A DNA stretch of 64,000 nt from CALAED01 sp035765195 (GTDB taxonomy: Bacteria > Actinomycetota > Actinomycetes > Streptosporangiales > Streptosporangiaceae), in the NCBI GenBank assembly GCA_035765195.1, contig DASTYC010000022.1, positions 30,647 through 94,646 on the forward strand, written 5' to 3'. The translations under genes and the position numbers were made by a program. Below are positions 8,474-17,230 of the stretch, piece after piece. The stretch's first letter is position 1, and the number at the start of each line of letters is the position of its first letter. The notes beneath the pieces were generated by a model. It searched no databases, was not told where the DNA came from, and worked only from the letters and a program-made list of their open reading frames with translations.

Positions 8474-9277
8474 TTGAAAATTCCCAAGCCGGTCAACGCC
8501 ATCCTGGACTGGATGGGCCACAACGTCCGCGCGGTCGCGGCCGTCGGCGCCGCGCTGATCATCTCGATAGTCGTCTGGCGGTGGGTGCCCCTGGCGTCCA
8601 TGTTCGTTCTCGGCGTGGCCATCGGCGGCGGCGCCGTGCACCAGCGCATGGCGTCGCGGCAGGCCGCGCTGCGTTCGGACATCGATGATCTGCTGCGGCA
8701 AAACGGCGCCCTCCGCCGCGAGAAGCTCACCCTCGCCAGCGGAGTGATCGCCAAACAGGCCCAGCTCACCGCCAAGCTCCCCGTCATCTCCGACGATCCC
8801 GACGCCGCGGAGCCCGCGGTCGAGCCCGTCGCCGAGGAGCCCATGGTCGAGCGGCCGGTGGTCGAGCCGCCCGCCGGCCCCGCAGGTTCTACACGAACCG
8901 ATGCCGTCGCGCGGACCGACCCGACCGCGCGCACCAATCCGGCGAAGCGGACCAACCCCTTGCCACAGGTCGATCACCCCGTCGTCCCACCCGACCCGGT
9001 CGCACCACCTGAGGCGGCGGGGGAGACCGGTTCGGCCGCGAAGGCCGATTCCGGGGCGCGCGCCACTCCTGAGCAGAGCAAGAGCACGAGCAAGCGTGCG
9101 GCACGAAGTGGCCGGACGACGCGGGGCGGATCTGGGAGCAAGGGTGATTCGGGCTCGGGTGCGGATCCGTCGCGGACCAGGCGAGAAGCGCGGGGGAAGC
9201 CCCGGGCCGACGGCGCGGATCCGGGCGCCAAGCCGACCGCGCGGCTTCCGATCGTTCCGGATGATTCCGACGTTTGA
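8474..9277 (+). CDS. Membrane-anchored protein with disordered charged tail
   Basis: 267 aa from TTG 8474, which has GGAGAG about 8 bases ahead; an in-frame GTG at 8405 would add 23 residues. Residues 15-60 form one or two transmembrane helices (VGAALIISIVVWRWVPLASMFVLGVAIGGG). Residues 70-105 look like a short coiled coil (IDDLLRQNGALRREKLTLASG). The remainder is low-complexity, rich in Pro, Ala, Thr, Arg and Asp, with repeats such as ARTDPTARTNPAKRTNP. No catalytic domain is visible, and function is unknown. Confidence 0.55.
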   Translation: MKIPKPVNAILDWMGHNVRAVAAVGAALIISIVVWRWVPLASMFVLGVAIGGGAVHQRMASRQAALRSDIDDLLRQNGALRREKLTLASGVIAKQAQLTAKLPVISDDPDAAEPAVEPVAEEPMVERPVVEPPAGPAGSTRTDAVARTDPTARTNPAKRTNPLPQVDHPVVPPDPVAPPEAAGETGSAAKADSGARATPEQSKSTSKRAARSGRTTRGGSGSKGDSGSGADPSRTRREARGKPRADGADPGAKPTARLPIVPDDSDV

Positions 9278-9415
9278 TCAGATTCGGTCTCGTGGCACGG
9301 CCGCCGGAGTGTGGAGGTCGGTGAGCGTAACGATCCGCTGAACGCGAGGTCGAACCGATGCGAAAGATCTCCTCGCCCGCGACGGCCGGCGGGCTCGGCG
9401 GGTAGCGTCTGAACC

Positions 9416-10078
9416 GTGCTCGCCGAACCGGCTCAGTCGCTGACCGACCTCCTGCTGGGCGTCGTTGTGGTGTCGCTGGCGCTGCGGCTGCGACGCTCAC
9501 CGGCGTCGCACGGCTACTGGCGGGCCGCCTTCTGGTGGGCCGGGATCGGCGCGCTGGCCGGAGCGGTGCACCACGGGCTGATCATGCATTGGCCGCGGTG
9601 GGGCGATCTGAGCTGGGCCATCATCAGCGTCATCGTCGTCGTCGCGGTCTCCTATCTGCTCGCCAGCACGGTCGCGGAGGTGCTCGGCCCGGGGCGGGAA
9701 CGGGTGTTCTGGCTGCTGCGCTCGGTCGGGATCGTCGCGTATGTACTGATGGCGGCGACCGGCCACGCCGGGATCACCGCCATCCTGGCGTGCGAGAGCC
9801 TGACGATGATCAGCGTGTTGATCTTGTGGGGATGGGCGGCGATGCGCCGCCACCCGCTGGCGCGTCCGGTGCTCATCGCCATCTTCGCGAGCGGTATCGC
9901 CGGCGCGGCGCAGGGGCTGAGCCCCGATGTGACCGACCATGTGGGTCTCGATCCGACCTCTGTGTATCACCTGGCGCAGGTCGTGGGCATGGTGCTGCTC
10001 TATCTCGCGGTCCGTGGGTCGCGGTGGGGCGCGCTGCCGCCGGTGCGCCGTGCGGTGGGAGCCGAGGGACGGGAGTAA
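9416..10078 (+). CDS. Polytopic membrane protein (DUF6962/CREST-like)
   Basis: 220 aa starting at GTG 9416, with about seven hydrophobic helices. Conserved-looking polar residues sit inside or at the edges of helices: TDLL near residue 11, HHGL near residue 53, HAG near 117, CES near 126, SVYHLAQ near 187. This spacing resembles small seven-helix hydrolase-like membrane families (alkaline-ceramidase/CREST type), but I cannot prove membership. A leaderless mRNA is likely: TAGCGT (9403-9408) lies 7 bases before the start codon. Confidence 0.55.
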   Translation: MLAEPAQSLTDLLLGVVVVSLALRLRRSPASHGYWRAAFWWAGIGALAGAVHHGLIMHWPRWGDLSWAIISVIVVVAVSYLLASTVAEVLGPGRERVFWLLRSVGIVAYVLMAATGHAGITAILACESLTMISVLILWGWAAMRRHPLARPVLIAIFASGIAGAAQGLSPDVTDHVGLDPTSVYHLAQVVGMVLLYLAVRGSRWGALPPVRRAVGAEGRE

Positions 10079-10118
10079 GGAACGCCAGTTGCCCTTGCGG
10101 GCCGCCGGCGGGCGTCGC

Positions 10119-10220
10119 GCCCGAGACGTGTTCCTTGAAGGTGCGCCCGACGCTGAAGCGCGGCGCGAGTGTCGAGGCCACCTGGATCGGCCGTCCGGTG
10201 CGTGGGTTGCGCGGGCCTTG
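10119..10220 (-). pseudogene. C-terminal remnant of an HU-family nucleoid protein gene
   Basis: On the minus strand this interval encodes RNPRTGRPIQVASTLAPRF followed by SVGRTFKEHVSG. That is clearly the DNA-binding arm tip and C-terminus of HU/HupB proteins (compare RNPRTGE.I.I...APKFTPGKALKE). The N-terminal two thirds are missing: the gene at 10243 begins immediately upstream. The frame also runs on past the normal HU end into the antisense of the neighbouring gene without a stop. It is a decayed fragment, not a working gene. Confidence 0.6.
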
Positions 10221-10242
10221 ATGGTATACGCGTGAACCGGCG

Positions 10243-11724
<1,482 letters not shown>

Positions 11725-11750
11725 GTGCGCCTCCTCGCGATCATGCCTCT

Positions 11751-11848
11751 GGTCAACGACTGTTGGTCAACGGCTGTTGGCCAACGTCTGTTGACAACCT
11801 TAGGCGCGCCTTCCGTGGCGGTCAACGAATGTTGGCCTACAGTTGTTG
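11751..11848. promoter_or_regulatory. Operator array between the monooxygenase and tetR genes
   Basis: Three copies of GGTCAACGnCTGTTG start at 11751, 11765 and 11779, each overlapping the next by one base (14-base period). A second cluster starts at 11820 with GGTCAACGAATGTTG, and a weaker fifth copy lies at 11834-11848. Every unit has the dyad CAAC-N4-GTTG, and the joints form GTTGGCCAAC-type palindromes. Cluster 1 covers the promoter side of the leftward monooxygenase. Cluster 2 overlaps the TACAGT -10 box (11838-11843) of the leaderless tetR gene. Confidence 0.8.
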
Positions 11849-11850
11849 AC

Positions 11851-12423
11851 ATGACCGCGATCGAACCCCGCCCACGCCGCTCGGACGCCACCAAAACGGC
11901 CATCCTCGCGGCCGCCCGGGAACGTTTCGCCGCAGAGGGGTACGAACGAGCCACCATCCGGGCGATCGCCGCCGACGCGGGCATCGACCCCGCGATGGTG
12001 ATGCGCTACTACGGCAGCAAGGATCGGTTGTTCGCCGCGGCCGCCGAGTTCGACCTGCGGCTGCCTGATGTGACCGCTATGCCCCATGAGGAGATCGGCA
12101 CCCGGATCGTCGGGCACTTCCTCAGCCGATGGGAGGAGGACGAGACGCTGATGGCGCTGCTGCGCGCCGCCGTCAGCAACGAGGCGGCGCGAGAGCGGCT
12201 GCAGGCGATCTTCACCGACCAGGTCGCCCCTGTGATGGCGCCGCTGGCCCCCGATCCCGCGCAGGCCGGGGAACGGGCCGGGCTGCTGGCCACACAGATG
12301 CTGGGCTTGGCGCTGTGCCGCTACGTCCTCGGACTGCCGCCCATCGTGCACATGAGCCGAGCCGACGTCGTCGCGTGGCTGGCGCCCACGGTCCAGCGCT
12401 ACCTCGCCGGCGACCGCACCTGA
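11851..12423 (+). CDS. TetR-family transcriptional regulator
   Basis: 190 aa starting at ATG 11851. The N-terminal helix-turn-helix is clear: TKTAILAAARERFAAEGYERA, TIRAIAADAGIDPAMVMRYY and GSKDRLF. The C-terminal ligand domain includes a TQMLGLALCRYVLGLPP segment seen in TetR proteins of the TetR_C_17-like type. The start lies 7 bases after TACAGT with no Shine-Dalgarno sequence, so the mRNA should be leaderless. The final operator repeat ends 2 bases before the ATG, so bound repressor would block its own promoter. The likely role is repression of the divergent FAD monooxygenase and of itself, relieved by the monooxygenase substrate. Confidence 0.88.
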   Translation: MTAIEPRPRRSDATKTAILAAARERFAAEGYERATIRAIAADAGIDPAMVMRYYGSKDRLFAAAAEFDLRLPDVTAMPHEEIGTRIVGHFLSRWEEDETLMALLRAAVSNEAARERLQAIFTDQVAPVMAPLAPDPAQAGERAGLLATQMLGLALCRYVLGLPPIVHMSRADVVAWLAPTVQRYLAGDRT

Positions 12424-12565
12424 GCCCGCCGCCGCCACCGCCGAGACCGCTTGACGGAGGTGGGCCGCCGCCGTACGGTCACAACGCTCCCACTAGTCCG
12501 TCGACCTCCGTCGATCTCGGCGTACCCTCACGGTCGCCGCCGCGGCAGGGCGGAAGGGGAGTCGC

Positions 12566-15316
12566 ATGCTCAGGTGCATGTCCATGTTCAGGCGCGGCAC
12601 GCTCATCATCTCGACCGCCGCGCTGATCGTGCCGCTGAGCGGCGGGTCCGCCGTCGCCGCGCCCGGCGACCCGCCCCTCCCCATCTACCTCGACCGGTCG
12701 TATTCCGCCGAGGAACGCGCCGCCGATCTCGTGTCGCGGATGACGCTGGAGGAGAAGGCGGCGCAGATGAACAGCAGCCAGTCCGCGCCGATCCCACGTC
12801 TCGGGGTCGCCGCGTACGGCTGGTGGAACGAGGCGGCGCACGGCGTGGCCAGGGAGGGCACCCTCAACAACGCCAACCCGCCCACCCTGATCAACACGAC
12901 CTCGTACCCGGTGGACCTGTCGATGGGCTCCACCTGGAACCCCGCCCTCATGCACCGCGAAGCGGCCATGATCTCCGACGAGGCGCGCGAGGTCGTCCGG
13001 AACAACAACCTCGACCTCAACTTCTACTCCCCGACCGTCAACCTGGCGCGCGACCCGCGCTGGGGCCGCAACGACGAGACCTTCAGCGAAGACCCGCTGC
13101 TGACCACGGCGATCGCCGCCCAGTTCGTCAACGGGATGGAGGGCAAGGACGTCGACGGCCGCCCGCTGCCCGCCGCGCGGGGCTACCGCAAGGTCAGCAC
13201 GACGCTCAAGCACTACGCCGCGAACAACAGCGAGTTCAACCGGCGCACCGGCAGCTCCGACATGGACGACCGCACGCTCCGCGAGTACTACACCGCGCAG
13301 TTCAAAGACCTGGTACGGCAAAGCGACCCGGCCTCGATCATGAGCGCCTACAACCGGGTCAACGGCGTGCCGGCCGCGGCCGACGTCTACCTGATGGACA
13401 CGCTGGCGCGCCAGACGTTCGGCTTCAACGGGTTCTTCACCTCCGACTGCGACGCGATCTTCGAGATCCAGGCGGGGCACCACTGGCAGCCGCCGGGTTA
13501 CCCGCACCCGCTGGACCACATCGAACGTCACGCCTTCGCCAACTCCGCCGGCGAGGACCTCGACTGCCAGCGCGGCTTCCACGACGAGTTCAACTACGGG
13601 AACACCCTGCCCACCGCGGTCACCGCGGGCATCGAGACGCAGACCGGCATCTACAACGAGAACGACATGGACGTCTCGCTCGTCCGGCTGTTCACGGCAC
13701 GCATCAAGCTGGGCGAGTTCGACGACCAAAGTCGTGTGCCGTGGGTGACGCGGGCCAGGGCCGAGGTGCCGCCCGGCACGTGGACCAACACCGACGCCAA
13801 CAACGCGGTCACCGAGACGCCGGAACGGCTGGCCATGGCCCGCCGGGCGGGCGACCAGAGCATCGTCCTGCTGAAGAACGACGCGACGACGAAGCGGGAC
13901 GGCACGGCCGGCAAGCTGCTGCCCCTGCGAGTGCCCGCCTCCGGGCCGTTCAAGGTCGCGGTCATCGGCGCCTACGCGAACCCGGCGTCGATGTACCTCG
14001 GCGGCTACTCCAGCAACCAGGGACCCGCCGGCGTCGCCAAGTCGGTCAACGGCTACCAGGGGATCCGGGCCGCGGTACGGGCCGTGAACCCGGACGCCGC
14101 CGTCGACTTCCTGCCCGGCGTCACCGGGCCCGGCCTCGGCACGGTCGACCAGGCCTCGGTCGACGCCGCGGCGGGCTACGACGCCGTCATCGTCTACGCA
14201 GGCACCGACGCCGGCACCGCCCGCGAGGACATCGACCGGGCCACGCTGGCGCTGCCCGGCGCCCAGGCCGACATGATCAACCAAGTGGCGGCCAGGAACC
14301 CGGCCACCGTCGTCTACATGGAGACCGTCGGCCAGGTCGACGTCGCGTCGTTCGAGCCGAACGTGGCGGCCCTGCTGTGGAGCTCCTACAACGGCCAGCG
14401 CAAGGGCGAGGCGCTCGCCGACGTGCTGCTCGGCGCCCATAACCCGAGCGGGCACCTGCCGTTCAGCTGGTACGCGGACCTCTCGCAGCTGCCGGCCCTC
14501 GGCGACTACGGCATCCGGCCGTCCGGATCGAGCCTCGGCCGTACGTACATGTACTTCAAGGGCCGGGTGTCCTATCCGTTCGGGTACGGCCTCGGCTACA
14601 GCACGTTCCGCTACTCGCGGCTGGACGTGGACCGCAGGCACGTCGACGCCAACGGCACCCTGCACGTGAGCGCGAACGTCACCAACACCGGTCCGGTCGC
14701 GGGCGACACGGTCGCCCAGCTGTACATCACGACGCCCGACGCGCCCGCCGCGTTGGAGCGCCCGATCAAGCGGCTGCGCGCGTTCGAGAAGATCTCGCTC
14801 GCGCCGCACCAGACCAAGCGGGTGCGCTTCACCGTCCGCGTCCCCGACCTGGCGTTCTTCGATCAGGACCAGCGCCGGTACGTCGTCGATCGCGGCAGGT
14901 ACGGCATCCAGCTCGGCACCTCAAGCGCCGACGCCGACATCCAGCGGCAGACGACCGTCACCGTGAGCGGCGCGCTCCGGCCCACGCCCGCCGTCGTCAC
15001 CGCCAAGCCGGTCGCGGCCGGCGACGCCGCCCGCGGCATCGCCAGCCGGGTCTTCATCCCGCGCGACACGGTCGTGGACCCGCAGCTCACGGTGGGGATG
15101 AGCGATGACACGCTGTTCGGCCACATCACCAGGGGCGCGAGCCGGCCGCTGCCGCCGGGCATGACGGTCCGCTACCGCAGCAACCGCCCGGCCGTCGTGT
15201 CCGTCGATCGCGCCGGCGTCGTCCGTACGGCCGCTCCCGGCGTGGCGACGGTCACCGCGACCGTGACCTATCGCGGCGCCATGGCGTCGTCGCGCTTCGT
15301 GGTCTACGTCCGCTGA
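12566..15316 (+). CDS. Secreted glycoside hydrolase family 3 (beta-xylosidase/glucosidase type) with Ig-like tail
   Basis: 916 aa. A signal peptide (hydrophobic to about residue 33, GGSAVAA) directs secretion. The GH3 N-domain begins at RAADLVSRMTLEEKAAQM. KHYAANN marks the substrate-binding KH, and TSDCDAIFEI holds the catalytic nucleophile Asp294; SDCDA is the form found in beta-xylosidase-like members. The (alpha/beta)6 C-domain follows (about 420-680), then a fibronectin-III-like domain with YPFGYGLGYSTF at its boundary, and finally a C-terminal group-2 bacterial Ig-like domain (VVSVDRAGVVRTAAPGVATV). AAGGGGAG lies 4 bases before ATG 12566. It should release terminal sugars from xylan or glucan oligomers outside the cell. 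Confidence 0.88.
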   Translation: MLRCMSMFRRGTLIISTAALIVPLSGGSAVAAPGDPPLPIYLDRSYSAEERAADLVSRMTLEEKAAQMNSSQSAPIPRLGVAAYGWWNEAAHGVAREGTLNNANPPTLINTTSYPVDLSMGSTWNPALMHREAAMISDEAREVVRNNNLDLNFYSPTVNLARDPRWGRNDETFSEDPLLTTAIAAQFVNGMEGKDVDGRPLPAARGYRKVSTTLKHYAANNSEFNRRTGSSDMDDRTLREYYTAQFKDLVRQSDPASIMSAYNRVNGVPAAADVYLMDTLARQTFGFNGFFTSDCDAIFEIQAGHHWQPPGYPHPLDHIERHAFANSAGEDLDCQRGFHDEFNYGNTLPTAVTAGIETQTGIYNENDMDVSLVRLFTARIKLGEFDDQSRVPWVTRARAEVPPGTWTNTDANNAVTETPERLAMARRAGDQSIVLLKNDATTKRDGTAGKLLPLRVPASGPFKVAVIGAYANPASMYLGGYSSNQGPAGVAKSVNGYQGIRAAVRAVNPDAAVDFLPGVTGPGLGTVDQASVDAAAGYDAVIVYAGTDAGTAREDIDRATLALPGAQADMINQVAARNPATVVYMETVGQVDVASFEPNVAALLWSSYNGQRKGEALADVLLGAHNPSGHLPFSWYADLSQLPALGDYGIRPSGSSLGRTYMYFKGRVSYPFGYGLGYSTFRYSRLDVDRRHVDANGTLHVSANVTNTGPVAGDTVAQLYITTPDAPAALERPIKRLRAFEKISLAPHQTKRVRFTVRVPDLAFFDQDQRRYVVDRGRYGIQLGTSSADADIQRQTTVTVSGALRPTPAVVTAKPVAAGDAARGIASRVFIPRDTVVDPQLTVGMSDDTLFGHITRGASRPLPPGMTVRYRSNRPAVVSVDRAGVVRTAAPGVATVTATVTYRGAMASSRFVVYVR

Positions 15317-15326
15317 TCCGACGCGG

Positions 15327-15361
15327 CCCGCGCCCGGCCCGCGCGCGGGCCGCGGCGCGGG
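15327..15361. terminator. GC-rich hairpin between convergent genes
   Basis: CCCGCGCCCGGCCCGCG (15327-15343) pairs with CGCGGGCCGCGGCGCGGG (15344-15361) apart from one bulged base. It fills the gap between the rightward GH3 gene (stop 15316) and the leftward regulator (stop 15362), fitting a bidirectional terminator without a T-run. Confidence 0.5.
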
Positions 15362-16033
15362 TTATGGAGCCGGCGCGAGCCGGACGCAACAGCGGCCGGG
15401 GCCGGGAACGAGTTCGGCGGTGAGCGCGGTCACGCCGAGGCCGTGCAGGATTCCGGCGATGAAGGCCTGGTTCATGCCGCAGATCAGCTCGGTGTGCCGG
15501 GTGGCCAGCCGCTGGAACGGGCAGTTGCGCAGCCCCATGGCCGCGCCGTCCGAGGGTTTGGCCGCGTCCGGCTCGAAGCCGAGCCGTTCGAGCAGCCGTT
15601 CCAGCCGCCCCCCTGACCGCCGTTCGGTGTCGCCTTCGGCCTGCCCGCGCCGGTACGCGGCGCGCAGCGCCTCGTCGCGTACGCCGGTGGGGGGCTCGCC
15701 ATATGAGGCGGCGTCGACCGCATCGGCGAGGATCTCGCCGATGAGGTCGTAGCGGCGGCCGGGCAGGCTCAGGTCGATTTCGCCGTCGACGGCGCGGTAG
15801 ACCTTCGGCGCGCGGCCGCGACCGCGCGGCTCGGGCGCCGCGTACGCCGCGGACAACAGCCCGGCGTCGACCAGCTTGTCGAGATGGAAGGCGGCCAGGC
15901 CGCGGGAGATGCCGAGCGCCGCGGCCGCCTGCTCGCGGCTGACGCCCTCGCCCCGGGTGCGCCGAACATGTTCGTACAGCGCTCGCCGCGTGCGGTCGGC
16001 GAGCATCTCCAGGGCCCCCCATGCCGAATCCAC
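15362..16033 (-). CDS. ArsR-type winged-helix regulator with cysteine-containing sensor domain
   Basis: 223 aa. Residues 1-75 are a winged helix (TRRALYEHVRRTRGEGVSREQ, AAAALGISRGLAAFHLDKLVDAGLL) followed by the wing RGRGRAPKVYR. The C-terminal domain has Cys at LRNCPFQRLA, ELICGMNQAF and GRCCVRLAP: four cysteines spaced as in COG2345/SufR-like regulators, where they can hold an iron-sulfur cluster. It is divergent from the DUF2231 gene with an AT-rich 68-base interval between them, and it probably controls that gene. The redox or metal sensing role is inferred from the cysteines. Confidence 0.75.
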   Translation of the reverse strand: MDSAWGALEMLADRTRRALYEHVRRTRGEGVSREQAAAALGISRGLAAFHLDKLVDAGLLSAAYAAPEPRGRGRAPKVYRAVDGEIDLSLPGRRYDLIGEILADAVDAASYGEPPTGVRDEALRAAYRRGQAEGDTERRSGGRLERLLERLGFEPDAAKPSDGAAMGLRNCPFQRLATRHTELICGMNQAFIAGILHGLGVTALTAELVPGPGRCCVRLAPAP

Positions 16034-16101
16034 ATCACCAGATTAATGCCAACGGGGGCTATTGATAATCCGCAGAGCGCCGTGCATGCTAAATAAAATC
16101 A
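16034..16101. promoter_or_regulatory. AT-rich divergent promoter region
   Basis: The 68 bases between the ArsR-type regulator and the DUF2231 gene are clearly richer in A and T than the surroundings (for example CTAAATAAAATCAATG and AGATTAATG). No clean palindrome is visible. It must carry both promoters. Confidence 0.4.
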
Positions 16102-16635
16102 ATGAACGCTTGCGAAAATCGGATGATCATGACTGAGACGAGGCCGGCCAAGCGGCCGGTGACGGGGCTGGCCGGGCCCTACGGGCATCCCCTGCATCCG
16201 GCGCTGGTCACACTGCCCATCGGGGCCTGGGCGGGAAGCCTGGTCTTCGATGTGGCCTCGCGTGTGGTGGACGATCCGGGTTTCCTCGTCCAGGGGTCGC
16301 GGTGGCTCATCGCCTTGGGCGTGCTGACCGCCCTCGGCGCGGCGACGGTCGGGTTCCTCGACCTGTTCGCGATCCCGAGCGGGACGCGCGCCCACCGGAG
16401 GGCGCTCATCCACATGACGCTCAACCTCGCCGTCGTCACCTCTTACACCGTGAGCTTCCTGCTGCGCCCGACGCCGGAGCCGGACACCACGCAGGGCGTG
16501 GGCATCGGCTACATCGCCGCGTCGGCGGTGACGTTCGCGGTGCTCGGGCTCTCCGGCTTCATCGGCGGTGAGCTGGCCTATCGCTACGGCGTGCGAGTGG
16601 CGGACGAGGACACCCAGGCAAGCGGCTTCCAGTAG
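16102..16635 (+). CDS. DUF2231-family membrane protein
   Basis: 177 aa with four hydrophobic helices. The family signature GHPLHPALVTLPIGAW lies near residue 28, with histidines at the membrane edge. DUF2231 proteins are often proposed to bind haem or take part in redox processes, but the role is unproven. The first ATG is 16102; ATG 16129 (MTETRPAK) is a reasonable alternative start. It lies divergent to a cysteine-rich regulator and upstream of a second small membrane protein, suggesting a redox-responsive membrane module. Confidence 0.75.
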   Translation: MNACENRMIMTETRPAKRPVTGLAGPYGHPLHPALVTLPIGAWAGSLVFDVASRVVDDPGFLVQGSRWLIALGVLTALGAATVGFLDLFAIPSGTRAHRRALIHMTLNLAVVTSYTVSFLLRPTPEPDTTQGVGIGYIAASAVTFAVLGLSGFIGGELAYRYGVRVADEDTQASGFQ

Positions 16636-16691
16636 CTCACGGCGGAACACACGGCCCGGAACACAGCCGAGAGAGAGGGAGACAAACCGAT

Positions 16692-17153
16692 ATGGCAATC
16701 GCAGCGTTGATCACGTGGATCGTCACAGCCGGGGGCGGCTTCATCCTGCTGGGCCAGTGGCTCCAGCGAGGGGGCCTGCGTCAGCAGGCCGGTGGCACGA
16801 CGTCGTTCAAGTCCGGGCTGATCTTCGGTCACTTCCTGCTGGCCGCGGCCGGTCTCGTGCTCTGGCTGATCTACGTCGTCACCGACACCGAGGGCCTCGC
16901 CTGGCTGTCCTTCGCCGTCCTCGTCGTTGTGGCACTCCTCGGCGCGACCATGTTCGTCCGCTGGCTCGGCGTCCGCCGCGGCGCGGCCACCACGGTGTCC
17001 GCCGGGACGGGAACACCGTCCGGCGCGGCGCAGACGGGTGACGAGCCCGCCGAACGAGGCCTGCCCGTGCCGATCGTCGCCCTCCACGGCGCGGTCGCGG
17101 TGGTCACCGCCGTCCTGGTGCTGCTGGCCTCGCTGGGCGTCGGCGGCGACTGA
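16692..17153 (+). CDS. Four-helix membrane protein, unknown function
   Basis: 153 aa with helices at about residues 3-25, 42-65, 68-92 and 127-150. A Thr/Gly/Ala-rich loop separates helices 3 and 4. A GAGGGAGA element stands about 9 bases before ATG 16692. It follows the DUF2231 gene by 56 bases and probably shares its transcript. I do not recognise a named family. HFLLAAAGLVLWLIY contains a His at a helix edge. Confidence 0.6.
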   Translation: MAIAALITWIVTAGGGFILLGQWLQRGGLRQQAGGTTSFKSGLIFGHFLLAAAGLVLWLIYVVTDTEGLAWLSFAVLVVVALLGATMFVRWLGVRRGAATTVSAGTGTPSGAAQTGDEPAERGLPVPIVALHGAVAVVTAVLVLLASLGVGGD

Positions 17154-17230
17154 CCGCCGGGCGGCCGAACCATGGACCCCGCCCGAGTCGTGCACCTCGC
17201 CGTGCATAGATACGGCAGGGCGGGGATGTC

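Noticed and set aside
12479..14809. 776-codon open frame antisense to the GH3 gene
   Set aside because: It is Arg/Gly/Val-rich with no recognisable motif, and the opposite strand has a complete, well-conserved glycosidase.
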